Of a DNA stretch of 64,000 nt, positions 16,849 to 26,668 are shown in pieces. This DNA is from UBA9926 sp018645765 (lineage in GTDB: Bacteria; Pseudomonadota; Gammaproteobacteria; Pseudomonadales; Azotimanducaceae). Location of the stretch: contig CASIBO010000012.1 of NCBI GenBank assembly GCA_949372755.1, positions 62,001 through 126,000 on the forward strand. The letters run 5' to 3'. A program made the translations under genes and the position numbers. The notes below the pieces were generated by a model. The model did not search any database and had not been told where the DNA came from. It saw nothing but the letters and a program-made list of their open reading frames with translations. How positions within the stretch are numbered: the first letter of the stretch is position 1; every line of letters begins with the position of its first letter.

Positions 16849-19242
16849 ATGAAAATAACGAGAATGACAGCCTTACTCGCCGCAGTCGGTGCATCAACAA
16901 TCATGCCAGTCGCTATTGCCGAGGAATCAACCCGCAGCATGGAAGAGGTTGTTGTAACCTCTCGACGCAAAGACGAATCCGTCCAAGATGTGCCTCTGTC
17001 GGTCACCGCTTTCGGTGAGGAGGCCATTGCACAAATCAAGCCCAATACCTTGCGAGACTTTGACGGCCTAGTGCCAAACGTCTACATCGGCATGAACACC
17101 GCAGGGCCAGGCGCTAGTGCGCTGTATATTCGAGGCGTAGGCTATGCCGACATCGAGAAAACACAGAGTCCACAAGTGGGGGTCATTGTCGACGGCATTC
17201 AAATGGGCTCTAGCACCGGGCAGTTAATCGATGTTTTTGACGTTGAATCGATCGAAATCAATCGCGGGCCACAAGGCGTACTCTTTGGCAAAAACACGAT
17301 TGGTGGCAACATTGTTGTGAACCGGGTCAAACCACAATTCAATGATTTTGGGGTCAAAGCCAGCGCCGAAATGGGCAACTATAACGGCCGAACGATGAAA
17401 GCCCGCGTCAACATCCCGTTGATCGATGATACCTTGGCCTTTAAGTTTGGAGCGATCTCAAGAGAAAGAGATGGTTTCTATAACAATGTGAATCTCAATC
17501 GAACCTCTGGGGACATTGATTTTTCTTCGCAGACAGCCGCCCTTGCCTGGGCGCCTAGCGATCGCGTCGAGGTCAATCTAACGTATGACCATATCGGCGA
17601 TCGCTCACAAACTATGCCGCAAGACCCCCGTTTCGATGGAGATAATCGCTTTGTAAACCGCGCCGATAAAGTCGAACCTACACGGTATGAGGTAGACCAA
17701 CTCGGCTTAAAAATTGACTGGGACCTATCAGACACCATGACGCTGCACTACGTTGGCGGCTCAGCTAATGGCCGCGATGTGGTTAATCAGGATTTCGATG
17801 GTGGCGATATCAATGGCGCGGCGATCCCCTTCGCGCAATTGCACACCTTGCGTGACCAAAAATACGATATTCAATCTCAGGAACTGCGGCTTGATATTGA
17901 GGTCAACGAACACGTGTCAGCCATGGTTGGCTATTATGACTTCGCCTCTGACCTTGCATTTAGACAGGATACCAATAACATTTTGCAGCTACCCAATGTC
18001 GCAATTTTCGGCGCAAATGTACCCTGCGCTGCGGCCGGCTTCAGAAATAATGCGACCCCCGGATTAGAAACCTTCTGTCAGTTCCCAAATGCGCGTAGTA
18101 CCCAGCTCGCAGGCGAGACGGTGGACTCCAAAGCCTGGTTCGGCTCGATTAGTTATCGGGCAACCGATGATTTCGAAGTCACGCTTGGCGCTCGATCAAT
18201 CGACGAAAGTAAATCCGCTTATAACGGCTACACCGACTTCAGTTTCAATGCCGCAGACGGTCGAGCTGCCAATCCGGTTTACGATGACGTATCGGCTGCC
18301 GGCTACAATGAGCATGATTTTAGAGGCTTAGCGAGCATTCCAGGTGCGTCTTATGAGGCGCCAGAAAAATCATGGTCTGAAACGATTATCACAGCGTCTG
18401 CAAGTTATCGAATTTCCGATCAGTCCTTGGCCTACGCAAGCTACTCAGAGGGCTTTAGAAGTGGTGGCTTTAGTATTCGAAATGCCTCGGGCCCAGACCG
18501 AGCGGGCTATAACCCAGAAACCGCCGATCAGTTCGAAATTGGGGTTAAGAATGACTTCTTGGATAACCGCCTCAGAGTCAATCTCGCCTACTATGTCTTA
18601 AACCGAGAAGGCGCGCAGTTTTCTTCAATTATCACCCTGCCTCCAGGGTCCATTCCAGGCACCACGACTTACATTAATAATGGTGGCGAAAGCGAGTCTA
18701 AGGGCATCGAAATCGAAGGTCAGTGGTTCATGAACGATAATCTCCGTTTGATCTTCAATTACGGTACGATCGACGTCGAAAACAGTGCCTTCACGCTCGC
18801 TTGCGAGCTCGTTGATGGCTGTGTCACTGCGGTCGTGGGAGAACTTGACCCATCTGGCACGCTGCGAAATCTTGGCGGCGGCTCTGACTCACGACAACCC
18901 GAAGATAGCTTATCGATCAGCCTGGCATACGATCAGGAAATGGGCGGCGGATTATTTGGCGCAAATGTTGGGTACAAGACTGTCGGCGACTTCTTACTCG
19001 TTAATACCGGCGGTGGTGCAGATCAGCGCCTGTACGAGGGTGGCTATGCTCAAATGGATGCCCGCATCAGTTACAGTTTTGAAACCAGTGGGGGTGATCA
19101 ATGGTCCATTACCGCCTTTGGCAAGAACCTAACCGATGAGGCCTTCAAGGAACATGCCTTATTCTTAGGGGGCCCAACAACAGGTTTTCAGGGCTGGGGC
19201 GCCCCGCGCACTTACGCCCTTGAGCTCGTTTGGAATCATTAA
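16849..19242 (+). CDS. TonB-dependent outer-membrane receptor
   Basis: This 797-residue receptor has a signal peptide (MKITRMTALLAAVGASTIMPVAIAEE, cleavage probably after IAEE-type Ala), a TonB-box region SMEEVVVTSRRK, and a plug domain (about 40-165) with SVQDVPLSVTAFG and VESIEINRGPQGVLFGKNTIGG. The 22-strand barrel follows and ends in an aromatic-type C-terminus (YALELVWNH). This plug signature is that of the large family of TonB receptors expanded in marine degraders of lipids and terpenoids, not a defined siderophore type. It lies downstream of the SDR-ABM-LEH genes and is followed by an intrinsic terminator, so it probably imports the substrate of this region. Substrate not determinable. 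Confidence 0.93.
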   Translation: MKITRMTALLAAVGASTIMPVAIAEESTRSMEEVVVTSRRKDESVQDVPLSVTAFGEEAIAQIKPNTLRDFDGLVPNVYIGMNTAGPGASALYIRGVGYADIEKTQSPQVGVIVDGIQMGSSTGQLIDVFDVESIEINRGPQGVLFGKNTIGGNIVVNRVKPQFNDFGVKASAEMGNYNGRTMKARVNIPLIDDTLAFKFGAISRERDGFYNNVNLNRTSGDIDFSSQTAALAWAPSDRVEVNLTYDHIGDRSQTMPQDPRFDGDNRFVNRADKVEPTRYEVDQLGLKIDWDLSDTMTLHYVGGSANGRDVVNQDFDGGDINGAAIPFAQLHTLRDQKYDIQSQELRLDIEVNEHVSAMVGYYDFASDLAFRQDTNNILQLPNVAIFGANVPCAAAGFRNNATPGLETFCQFPNARSTQLAGETVDSKAWFGSISYRATDDFEVTLGARSIDESKSAYNGYTDFSFNAADGRAANPVYDDVSAAGYNEHDFRGLASIPGASYEAPEKSWSETIITASASYRISDQSLAYASYSEGFRSGGFSIRNASGPDRAGYNPETADQFEIGVKNDFLDNRLRVNLAYYVLNREGAQFSSIITLPPGSIPGTTTYINNGGESESKGIEIEGQWFMNDNLRLIFNYGTIDVENSAFTLACELVDGCVTAVVGELDPSGTLRNLGGGSDSRQPEDSLSISLAYDQEMGGGLFGANVGYKTVGDFLLVNTGGGADQRLYEGGYAQMDARISYSFETSGGDQWSITAFGKNLTDEAFKEHALFLGGPTTGFQGWGAPRTYALELVWNH

Positions 19243-19258
19243 GGCCTCAACGGCATTA

Positions 19259-19288
19259 AAAAGCAGGCTCAGGCCTGCTTTTTTTTTG
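19259..19288 (+). terminator. Rho-independent terminator after the TonB receptor gene
   Basis: AAGCAGGC (19261-19268) and GCCTGCTT (19273-19280) form a perfect 8-bp stem with a TCAG loop, followed by a run of T through 19288. It lies 18 bases after the stop codon. Confidence 0.9.
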
Positions 19289-19395
19289 CTCGGAACCCAT
19301 CAAGGCAATCACGTCCAAACACTAGCCCAAGCGCCTTAGGACGAACAACCCGATTGACGGGCTGAGATGCCAATCAAATTACAAAAAAATCATCA

Positions 19396-19425
19396 TTGAC
19401 TGTTTTTAGTGATGTTCGATACTCT
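19396..19425 (+). promoter_or_regulatory. candidate promoter for the molybdopterin oxidoreductase gene
   Basis: TTGACT (19396-19401) is followed after 18 bases by TACTCT (19420-19425). The -35 is 5/6 to consensus, the -10 weak. The start codon is about 86 bases downstream, preceded by AAAAAGGACAGGACACC as ribosome site. Confidence 0.35.
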
Positions 19426-19510
19426 TGGGTAACTTTTGCGACCCTTGACCACAATCATGCGTCAGTTAACACTGCGTGATTAGTTCCTAAAAAGGACAGG
19501 ACACCCCATC

Positions 19511-21664
19511 ATGAACAAAACCACGCACAAGACGTTTTGTCGATTTTGTCATGCCTACTGCGCCATTGAGGTCGATGTCGAAGATGGCAAGCCCATTGAA
19601 GTTCGCGGTGATGCCTCCGACCCTGTCTACGGCGGCTATACCTGTATCAAAGGCCGTCAACTACCAGAGCAACACACAACGCCGAAGGGCGTGCGTGAAA
19701 CACTAAAGCGGCAGAGGAACGGAGATTTCGAGCCGATCTCAGTTCACTCAGCAATGGATGAAATCGCTGAAAAAATTCAGCAGCTTATTGCGGAACATGG
19801 TCCTCGCAGTGTCGCGACCTACGTCGGATCCTTCGGCTACCAAAATTCTGCGGCAATCCATGTAGCGAAGGCCTGGCATCAGAGCGTCGGTTCGCCAAGT
19901 TATTACACCTCAGTCACCATCGATCAGCCCAGTCGAAAAATCGCGCAATCACAATTTGGCACTTGGTCGGGCGGCACGCATGCTTTTACCGGCGCTGATG
20001 TCTGCATGATGATCGGCAACAACCCGGTGGTGTCGATGTATACCCAATTTGGCGGCCCGCCACCGTTTAGCCCCTATGCCCGAATCCGAGACGAGATGAA
20101 ACGCGGCATGAAAGTCATCGTGGCGGACCCTCGTCAGAGTGAGGTTGCAAACAGAGCGACCCTGCACCTACAGGTTACGCCCGCAGAAGATCCGACCTTA
20201 CTCTCCGCCATGATTCGCTATATCGTGAAAGAGAATCTGCATGATGCCGCCTTCTGCACCGAGCACGTCGACAACTTTTCCAAATTAACGGCCCTGGTTG
20301 AACCCTTTACGCCGGACTACGCCGCCAAGCGCTGCGGGGTTCCAGCGGCCGATATCATTCAAGCGGCGCAGATTTTCGGTGAAGCAAAACGAGGCGTCGC
20401 AGTCAGCGGCACTGGGCCCAACATGTCGCCGCGCTCAATCCTCACAATGCATCTGATTGGCGTTCTGAACACCCTGTGTGGCCGAGTCAACCGAGTCGGT
20501 GAGCGCGTTGCAAACCCAGGCGTTTTACAGCCTGCTCGTCCGCGTTACGCCGAAGTCATTGGTCCAGAGCATGCCTACGGCAAAGGACCGTGGTCACGAG
20601 TTAGAGGCTTGGGCGAAATTTTAGGCGAGATGCCAACCGCGACGCTTAGTGATGAGATCTTGCTGGAAGGCGAGGGTCAAATCAAAGCACTGATCTGTCT
20701 AGGCGGCAACCCCGTCGTTGCTTTCCCGGATCAAGACAAAACGATTCGCGCAATGCAGAAGCTCGAGCTTTTGGTTTGTGTTGACCTGTACCGGTCGGCC
20801 ACAGCGAAATTAGCGGATTACATCATTGCCCCAACGCTCAGCCTTGAGCGAGACGATGTGACCATGCTGACCGACACTTGGTATGACGAGCCTTACTGTC
20901 ATTATACTCGGGCTGTTCTACCCAAAAACCCTGAGAGCCTCGAGGAATGGGAAGTCTATTGGGAGCTCTCTCACCGCACCGGCGTTGCACTGACTTTGCC
21001 GGGTGGCACACTTGACCCGACCACGCGCCCGAGTAAATTCGATGTGCTTGCACTCCTCATGCCGGAAGCCCGAATCCCCCTTAAAGACATTGCTGAGATC
21101 GGTCAGGGCCATATTTTTGAGTCCGTACAGGTTAAAGTTGAGCCGTCCAGAGTCGGCCAAACCGACCGGTTCGAATTATTGCCAACGGATATCGCGGAGC
21201 AGTTGCAAACCGTTGCAGCCGAGACCTACTGGCAACAACACGGCAATCTCGATGACGGCGCGACCTACTCGCATTTATTAATCAGCCGGCGCCTTAAACA
21301 CGTTTACAATTCCTCAGGTCAACAGCTCGACGCTTTGAAGCTGAAAGGCACTACCAATCCTGCTTATATGCACCCATCGGATTTATCAGCCGCAGGACTG
21401 ATCAGCGGTCAGTTGATCGAAGTGACCTCCGCTGCCGGCGCGCTCATAGGCGTTGTGGAAGGCGCCGCCGATATCAAGCCAGGGGTAATTTCCATGGCAC
21501 ATGCTTGGGGCGATCTACCCGACAATGGCGGTGAAGTTAGAACCCAAGGCTCGAGCACCAATCGGCTTGTCGATGATGATCGAACTTTTGACTCAATTAC
21601 CGGGATGCCGCGCATGAGCGCGATTCCTGTCAATATTCGTTTAGTGCAGGAGGCAATTGCCTAA
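19511..21664 (+). CDS. molybdopterin-dependent oxidoreductase (DMSO-reductase superfamily)
   Basis: This 717-residue protein has a [4Fe-4S] motif Cys10-x2-Cys13-x3-Cys17 with Cys45 in YTCIKG, then the Mo-bisPGD-binding domains: IGNNPVVS (about 173), VIVADPR (about 201), VSGTGPN (about 298) and the C-terminal MHPSDLSAAGLISGQLIEV. There is no twin-arginine signal, so it is cytoplasmic. The usual Cys/Sec ligand is not obvious at the expected place; the region reads TIDQPSRK. No electron-transfer subunit is adjacent, which fits single-chain aldehyde/hydroxylase-like family members. It ends one base before the acyl-CoA ligase ATG, so the two are translationally coupled. The substrate is unknown. 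Confidence 0.9.
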   Translation: MNKTTHKTFCRFCHAYCAIEVDVEDGKPIEVRGDASDPVYGGYTCIKGRQLPEQHTTPKGVRETLKRQRNGDFEPISVHSAMDEIAEKIQQLIAEHGPRSVATYVGSFGYQNSAAIHVAKAWHQSVGSPSYYTSVTIDQPSRKIAQSQFGTWSGGTHAFTGADVCMMIGNNPVVSMYTQFGGPPPFSPYARIRDEMKRGMKVIVADPRQSEVANRATLHLQVTPAEDPTLLSAMIRYIVKENLHDAAFCTEHVDNFSKLTALVEPFTPDYAAKRCGVPAADIIQAAQIFGEAKRGVAVSGTGPNMSPRSILTMHLIGVLNTLCGRVNRVGERVANPGVLQPARPRYAEVIGPEHAYGKGPWSRVRGLGEILGEMPTATLSDEILLEGEGQIKALICLGGNPVVAFPDQDKTIRAMQKLELLVCVDLYRSATAKLADYIIAPTLSLERDDVTMLTDTWYDEPYCHYTRAVLPKNPESLEEWEVYWELSHRTGVALTLPGGTLDPTTRPSKFDVLALLMPEARIPLKDIAEIGQGHIFESVQVKVEPSRVGQTDRFELLPTDIAEQLQTVAAETYWQQHGNLDDGATYSHLLISRRLKHVYNSSGQQLDALKLKGTTNPAYMHPSDLSAAGLISGQLIEVTSAAGALIGVVEGAADIKPGVISMAHAWGDLPDNGGEVRTQGSSTNRLVDDDRTFDSITGMPRMSAIPVNIRLVQEAIA

Positions 21665-21665
21665 T

Positions 21666-23198
21666 ATGACCAGTTTTGCTAAATCCATCGCGGCGGAGCG
21701 CCCGGAAGAAATCGCGCTCAGAGACCCCCGGCAAGCCTTAACCTGGCTTGATGTGGACAACGTTTTAAACCGGGCGGCCAATGCAATCAGACTCGCGGAA
21801 ACCGGCCCAGACCTGCGCATTGCTGTGTTCGCCGAAAATGGCGTTGAGACGGCGCTCGCCAATCTTGGCGGACTCATTGGCGGGGCTTCCGTTGTACCCA
21901 TTAACTTTCACCTAACCGCGGAAGAGGTCGCCTATATCTTGTCAGACTCTGGTGCCAGAATGGTTTTTCTAGGCCCCGAAACCGCTGAGCGGGGGCTAGA
22001 AGCTGCAACCCTTGCGGGCATAGACCAGATCATAGGCTGGCGATGCGAGATTGCGGGCCTGCAGAGCTGGTCCGAATGGCTCGCCGCAAGCTCTTCGGAA
22101 GAACCTGACACCAGTATTCCACCGAGACCCAATCTGCTCTACACCTCAGGCACCACGGGGCGTCCGAAAGGGACCCACTTGCCGCCCACCATGTTTGCTG
22201 GCGGCGACACTGTTGAGGCACATCTTCAAAACTTGAAGCTCAATCCCCTGGCCGCACTCGGGCCGCACCTGGTGGTTGGTCCGATGTACCACACGGGGCC
22301 GCTCAGCGGCGCAAGATTACTGGCAGCAGGCGCGCCATCGGTCATCCTGACCAAGTTTGATCCAGAAAACACCCTCAAAACAATTGCAGAATACAAAACA
22401 GCTTCGACGATCATGGTGCCAACCCATTTCGTAAGACTGCTCGCACTCGATGAGGCAACCAAAGCGAAATACGATACGTCAAGCATGGTTCAAGTTAGCC
22501 ACACTGGCGCTAAGTGCCCGGTTGATATCAAACGTGCCATGATTGAATGGTGGGGGCCCCTCTTTATCGATGCCTACGGCGCCAGCGAAGTGGGCACCAC
22601 CTGCATGATCACATCAGCAGAGTGGCTCGAGCATCCCGGCTCGGTTGGCAGAAGCGTGCCACCGTTCACAGCGCAAATTCTCGATGACGATGGCAAACCA
22701 CTGCCGCCCAACACGGAAGGCAAACTTTATTTTGAGGACGCCACAGGTCGTGGTGTGGTCTACCACAATGATCCTGAGAAATCCGCAGCGGCCCATATCG
22801 CCCCAGGCGTTTTTACCCTCGGCGAAATTGCTTATATGGACGCAGATGGATACGTCTACATCACCGACCGCTTCAGCGACATGATCGTATCAGGCGGGGT
22901 CAACATCTACCCCGCTGAAGCAGAGCAAGTTCTGATTGATCACCCTCAGATATTGGACGTGGCCTGTATCGGTATTCCGCATCCCGTCATGGGCGAGGAA
23001 CTCAAAGCCATGGTGATTCTTAAAGACGGCGCCCAGGACGTGCAGGCCGATGAGGTCATTGCCTTCTGCCGCGATCGCCTGTCACATTACAAATGCCCTC
23101 GAAGTGTCGACTTTGTTGAAGACCTGGGACGCAACACTATGGGTAAGATCAATAAGCGAAAACTACGCGCGCCCTTTTGGGAGGGTCATCAAAGTTGA
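21666..23198 (+). CDS. AMP-dependent acyl-CoA synthetase / ligase
   Basis: From the ATG at 21666 (AGGAGG 12 bases upstream; an in-frame TTG at 21657 is closer but less likely) the protein has 510 residues. It contains the adenylation P-loop YTSGTTGRPKGTH (about 163-175), YGASEVGTTC (about 303), the hinge ITDRFSDMIVSGGVNIYPAEAE (about 397-418) and the catalytic Lys in GKINKRKL at the end. It should activate a carboxylic acid to its acyl-CoA with ATP. Position between a molybdopterin oxidoreductase and catabolic enzymes suggests it activates the pathway substrate. Chain-length or ring specificity cannot be read. Confidence 0.93.
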   Translation: MTSFAKSIAAERPEEIALRDPRQALTWLDVDNVLNRAANAIRLAETGPDLRIAVFAENGVETALANLGGLIGGASVVPINFHLTAEEVAYILSDSGARMVFLGPETAERGLEAATLAGIDQIIGWRCEIAGLQSWSEWLAASSSEEPDTSIPPRPNLLYTSGTTGRPKGTHLPPTMFAGGDTVEAHLQNLKLNPLAALGPHLVVGPMYHTGPLSGARLLAAGAPSVILTKFDPENTLKTIAEYKTASTIMVPTHFVRLLALDEATKAKYDTSSMVQVSHTGAKCPVDIKRAMIEWWGPLFIDAYGASEVGTTCMITSAEWLEHPGSVGRSVPPFTAQILDDDGKPLPPNTEGKLYFEDATGRGVVYHNDPEKSAAAHIAPGVFTLGEIAYMDADGYVYITDRFSDMIVSGGVNIYPAEAEQVLIDHPQILDVACIGIPHPVMGEELKAMVILKDGAQDVQADEVIAFCRDRLSHYKCPRSVDFVEDLGRNTMGKINKRKLRAPFWEGHQS

Positions 23199-23848
23199 AT
23201 GCGCAGCACCTCTTATTTATTCGGCATGGCGAAACCATCGCCAATGAACAGCAATTAGCCTATGGCGTGACCGAATCGCCTCTAAATGAGAAAGGCATCG
23301 CGCAAGCTCAGGCGGTGGGTCAGTGCCTTAAATCCTGGCCGACGCCCTACCATAGGATTCTCTCAAGTCCCCTTGAGCGGGCCCGTCACACAGCTGAGCT
23401 GGTGAACCTTCCGCTGAATCTTGACATTGAAATCGACCCTGGGCTCATCGAATGCGATCTTGGGGATTGGGAAGGGATTACTTATCAGCAAATGCATGAC
23501 TTTGGTTACGCGATGCACTCTATCAAAGATGATACCTTTGAAGGCCATGGCGGGGAAAGTCCCAATGCTGTCTACACCCGAGTTAACGAAACGCTTGAGC
23601 GCGCCATTGCGCGTTACCCCAACCAAAATCTAATTTTTGTAAGCCACGGAAGCGCCATTGCGCATGGGCTTGCGGCGCTGCTAAAGACTCGACCGAAATT
23701 TGGCTACCAGTATTTGATGCACAACGGTGCTATAACAGAAGTTGTTTTGACTTCGGCGCCTGAAATTTTGACCCTTAATAATTTTGAACACTTGCCCGCG
23801 GCATTGAGGGCTGAACCTGGCAGACCGGACAATGCTCAACAAGCCTGA
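23195..23848 (+). CDS. histidine phosphatase family protein
   Basis: The start is the TTG at 23195, which overlaps the ligase stop (TTGA) and has GGAGGG about nine bases upstream; a further TTG at 23177 is open but would include that site. The 217-residue protein has LFIRHGETIANEQ (catalytic His11), SSPLERARHTAE with a conserved Arg, the acid in ECDLGDWEG and VSHGSAI with the second His, as in the phosphoglycerate-mutase-like branch. It could dephosphorylate a sugar or a phosphorylated pathway intermediate. The next gene encodes a small-molecule kinase, making a kinase/phosphatase pair. Confidence 0.9.
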   Translation: MNAQHLLFIRHGETIANEQQLAYGVTESPLNEKGIAQAQAVGQCLKSWPTPYHRILSSPLERARHTAELVNLPLNLDIEIDPGLIECDLGDWEGITYQQMHDFGYAMHSIKDDTFEGHGGESPNAVYTRVNETLERAIARYPNQNLIFVSHGSAIAHGLAALLKTRPKFGYQYLMHNGAITEVVLTSAPEILTLNNFEHLPAALRAEPGRPDNAQQA

Positions 23849-25001
23849 TTTCCCAACGACCCTTTCTGAGCTAGACGCGAGCTGGCTGACGAGCGCCCTA
23901 CAAGCAAGCCTGCCCGGCATTAACATCACACACTTTGACGCTGAAACCATTGGCGTCGGATCCGGTTTTATGGGGGATTTGGCACGACTGCAACTACATC
24001 ACAATCACCTGCCGGACACCGCGCCAAGCAGCATGGTGATCAAATTCTCGAGCCATTTTGAGGCGACCCGACTGCTTGCTGGCCGAATGAATTACTATGG
24101 CCGGGAGCTTGGATTTTACCGAGATTGTGCCGAGCAAGCCGGGGTTGCCGTACCTCAAATCTACTACCAACAAGCGCAATCCCAGACCAATCACTTTGTC
24201 ATGCTGATGCAGGATTTGGCGCCCGCAGTACCAACCGATCAGGTTGTGGGCAATACCCTAGCGGAGTCGGAGCAGGTCATGCTGGCTTTTGCTGACCTGC
24301 ACGCGCAGTGGTGGAACAAACCAACCCTTGAACAACTGACTTGGACTGCGCCACTCACCCATGTTCAACCGATTGCAGAGAGCCTCAGACTGCTCAACGA
24401 GAGTATCGCAAGCGCCGCGAAGACTGGTCGCTTTGATGCCTATCCCAATCTCAAAAAACTGCAGCCGTTGCTACCACCGCTTTTTAAAATGGCGCCGCCG
24501 CCGCCTGAACCGTTCACGCTCGTCCACGGCGATCTGCGATCGGACAATATTTTTTTTATGCCTGACTCAGGCGTTGCTGACTCAAAGCCAATTATTATCG
24601 ACTGGCAGACCGCCGGAATTGGCCAGCCTATGACGGACATCGCCCGTTGGTTGACCCAAAGCATCTCTATTGAGCAGCGCCAAAACCACGAGCATGAGCT
24701 GTTAAAGCGCTACCACGACCGTTTGGTTGCAAATGGTGTTAAGGACTACAGTTATAAAAAAATGCTTCAAGAATATGAGATCAACCTCGTGATCACACTC
24801 CTGATGTTTTCCATGAGTATGGACGAAATTGATCAGTCTTCCGAACGTGCCGAAAAGCTGTTTCATGCGATGTACAGCCGCCTTGATGCGGCGCTCGCGG
24901 ACTGGCCTGTTGAAAAGACCTTGAAAATACTGCCAATGCTCATCCCTTTTATGAAGATCGGCGTCTGGTTTAAAACCCACTTTAAGAGCAACACAGCATG
25001 A
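23832..25001 (+). CDS. phosphotransferase family protein (APH/EcKL-like kinase)
   Basis: This 389-residue kinase-like protein shows the GIGSGFMGDLARLQL-type glycine loop near residues 38-54 (here VGSGFMGDLARL), MVIKFS with the ATP-binding Lys, and the catalytic loop LVHGDLRSDN with Asp234 and Asn239, then DWQTAGIGQP in the magnesium-binding position. It overlaps the phosphatase gene by 17 bp and the P450 gene by 4 bp. Relatives include aminoglycoside phosphotransferases, ecdysteroid kinases and the LvaA/ACAD11 kinases that phosphorylate hydroxyacyl-CoAs. A hydroxyl-directed kinase beside a P450 and an acyl-CoA dehydrogenase fits the last group, but substrate identity is inferred. Confidence 0.85.
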   Translation: MLNKPDFPTTLSELDASWLTSALQASLPGINITHFDAETIGVGSGFMGDLARLQLHHNHLPDTAPSSMVIKFSSHFEATRLLAGRMNYYGRELGFYRDCAEQAGVAVPQIYYQQAQSQTNHFVMLMQDLAPAVPTDQVVGNTLAESEQVMLAFADLHAQWWNKPTLEQLTWTAPLTHVQPIAESLRLLNESIASAAKTGRFDAYPNLKKLQPLLPPLFKMAPPPPEPFTLVHGDLRSDNIFFMPDSGVADSKPIIIDWQTAGIGQPMTDIARWLTQSISIEQRQNHEHELLKRYHDRLVANGVKDYSYKKMLQEYEINLVITLLMFSMSMDEIDQSSERAEKLFHAMYSRLDAALADWPVEKTLKILPMLIPFMKIGVWFKTHFKSNTA

Positions 25002-26245
25002 CCCTAAAACCACTCAACACGATTAACCCCCTAGCCCCTGACGTTCTGGCTTGCCCTTACGCGTTCAATCAGCAACTCAGAGAGCAGGCGCCGGTTTACC
25101 ACTGTCCGATTACGGACATCTACTTCGTTTCAGACTATGACAACGTGGTCGATATCGCGAAAAATGAGAAACGCTTCTCAAATGAATTCTCCATGATTCG
25201 CACGGGTAATGAGCAGCCCGTGATACCAGGTCTAGAAGCGATTTTGAAAAAAGGGTATCGCCGAGTCGATACCATGCTCACCGCGGATCCGCCCCGTCAA
25301 AGACGGTATCGTTCACTGTGCCAGAAGCCGTTCTCTGCCAGCAGTGTCGCAAAACTGCAACCCTACATCGAAAACCTGGCCAACGAACTGATTGACGACA
25401 TCATCGAGGACGGTCACTGCAACTGGATGGACGCTTTCGCCGTTCCCATGCCGGTTCGAATGATTGCCTATATTCTCGGCGTGCCTTTAACGGATATGGC
25501 CTTATTTAAAGAATGGTCTGACGCCAACGTTTACGCCTTCTCCGCCGGCCAAACGCCGGAGGGGGCACTGCATGCCGCGCAACTCACGGTCGATTTCCAA
25601 CACTATTTTGCCGACAAAATTAAAGCGAGAAAAATTACCCCAACCGATGACGTGCTATCGGATATCGTCAATGCCTCAGCAGACGGTGAGCACCCCATGG
25701 ATGTAGAGGAATGTCTTTCCGTCATCTCGCAGCTGCTCGTTGCGGGTAACGAAACAACGACCAGCACGTTTGCTGAGGGTATGTATTTGCTCGCCACAAA
25801 TCCCGACCAGGTGAAACGGGTGCAAGACGACCCGAGCCTCATTCCCAACATGGTAGAGGAGATGCTCAGGCTATCGACGCCAACGGCTCAGATGTGGCGT
25901 ATCTGTAAAGAAGAAACGGAAGTGCATGGGGTTAAGATTCCCGCCGGCGCCGCCATGATGATTAAGTTTGCCTCTGCAAATCGAGACGCCACTCAGTTCC
26001 CAGACCCCGATCGGTTTGATGTCACTCGAGACAACCTTAAAACCCAAATTGCATTCGGACAGGGGGTCCATCATTGTTTGGGCGCGCCACTCGCCCGGCA
26101 AGAATTAATCATCGGGTTCCAAGTCATTCTAAAACGGTTAGCCCATTTTAGGTTACCCGAAGGCGAAGCCGAACTTGAGTTTCTACCGAGCCTGTTGCTC
26201 CATCCGCCAAAAGATCTCAATCTGCTCTTTGAACCGCGCGTTTAG
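24998..26245 (+). CDS. cytochrome P450 (first of two paralogues)
   Basis: This 415-residue bacterial P450 has the I-helix AGNETTTS (from Ala249), the EEMLR ExxR-type helix, and the heme loop FGQGVHHCLG with the axial thiolate Cys360. It is soluble (no N-terminal anchor) and of the CYP type used for hydroxylating terpenes, steroids and other lipids. The ATG overlaps the kinase stop (ATGA). No ferredoxin or ferredoxin reductase gene lies nearby, so redox partners must come from elsewhere. The paralogue at 28139 is similar along nearly all its length, suggesting duplication. Substrate unknown. Confidence 0.95.
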   Translation: MTLKPLNTINPLAPDVLACPYAFNQQLREQAPVYHCPITDIYFVSDYDNVVDIAKNEKRFSNEFSMIRTGNEQPVIPGLEAILKKGYRRVDTMLTADPPRQRRYRSLCQKPFSASSVAKLQPYIENLANELIDDIIEDGHCNWMDAFAVPMPVRMIAYILGVPLTDMALFKEWSDANVYAFSAGQTPEGALHAAQLTVDFQHYFADKIKARKITPTDDVLSDIVNASADGEHPMDVEECLSVISQLLVAGNETTTSTFAEGMYLLATNPDQVKRVQDDPSLIPNMVEEMLRLSTPTAQMWRICKEETEVHGVKIPAGAAMMIKFASANRDATQFPDPDRFDVTRDNLKTQIAFGQGVHHCLGAPLARQELIIGFQVILKRLAHFRLPEGEAELEFLPSLLLHPPKDLNLLFEPRV

Positions 26246-26668
26246 ATGACCCTGTGATGCGCCAGCAAAAGAAGTTTTGCGCAGTGCCCCATTCGGAAAT
26301 GGACTTCGTTGTGCTCAAGAATATTATGGCTGGCTCACAAACCACCGTTATCCCGGAACGCACAAAGGTCCAGGCAGGACCCGACAGGCCCTTCTATTCG
26401 GGGGAAAGCCCTAACGTGACGACCCTATGATTCAAGCGCTGACAGCCTATCAAACCGCTTCAGGCACTATGGCGGATGGTGATAAAACCGCACCGAGCAA
26501 GCCGTTACGCGCGCAATCCACCGTTCAAGCGAGCCTGGTGCCCATCATTATTCAAACTCATGATCAGGCTCACCACTTGAGGCCCACCATAAAACTGCGC
26601 GCCCCGCGGGCGCCAAGTAACACTGCTCGCGACCCGCACAACTTGTACTCGTTTTTAGGAGCGCCATT
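26246..26668. other. long intergenic stretch between P450 and acyl-CoA dehydrogenase
   Basis: No supported gene. An 83-codon frame (26427-26678) overlaps the next start and has no ribosome site or recognisable family. I see no hairpin terminator; the ribosome site of the next gene (AGGAG, 26657-26661) lies at the end. Confidence 0.45.
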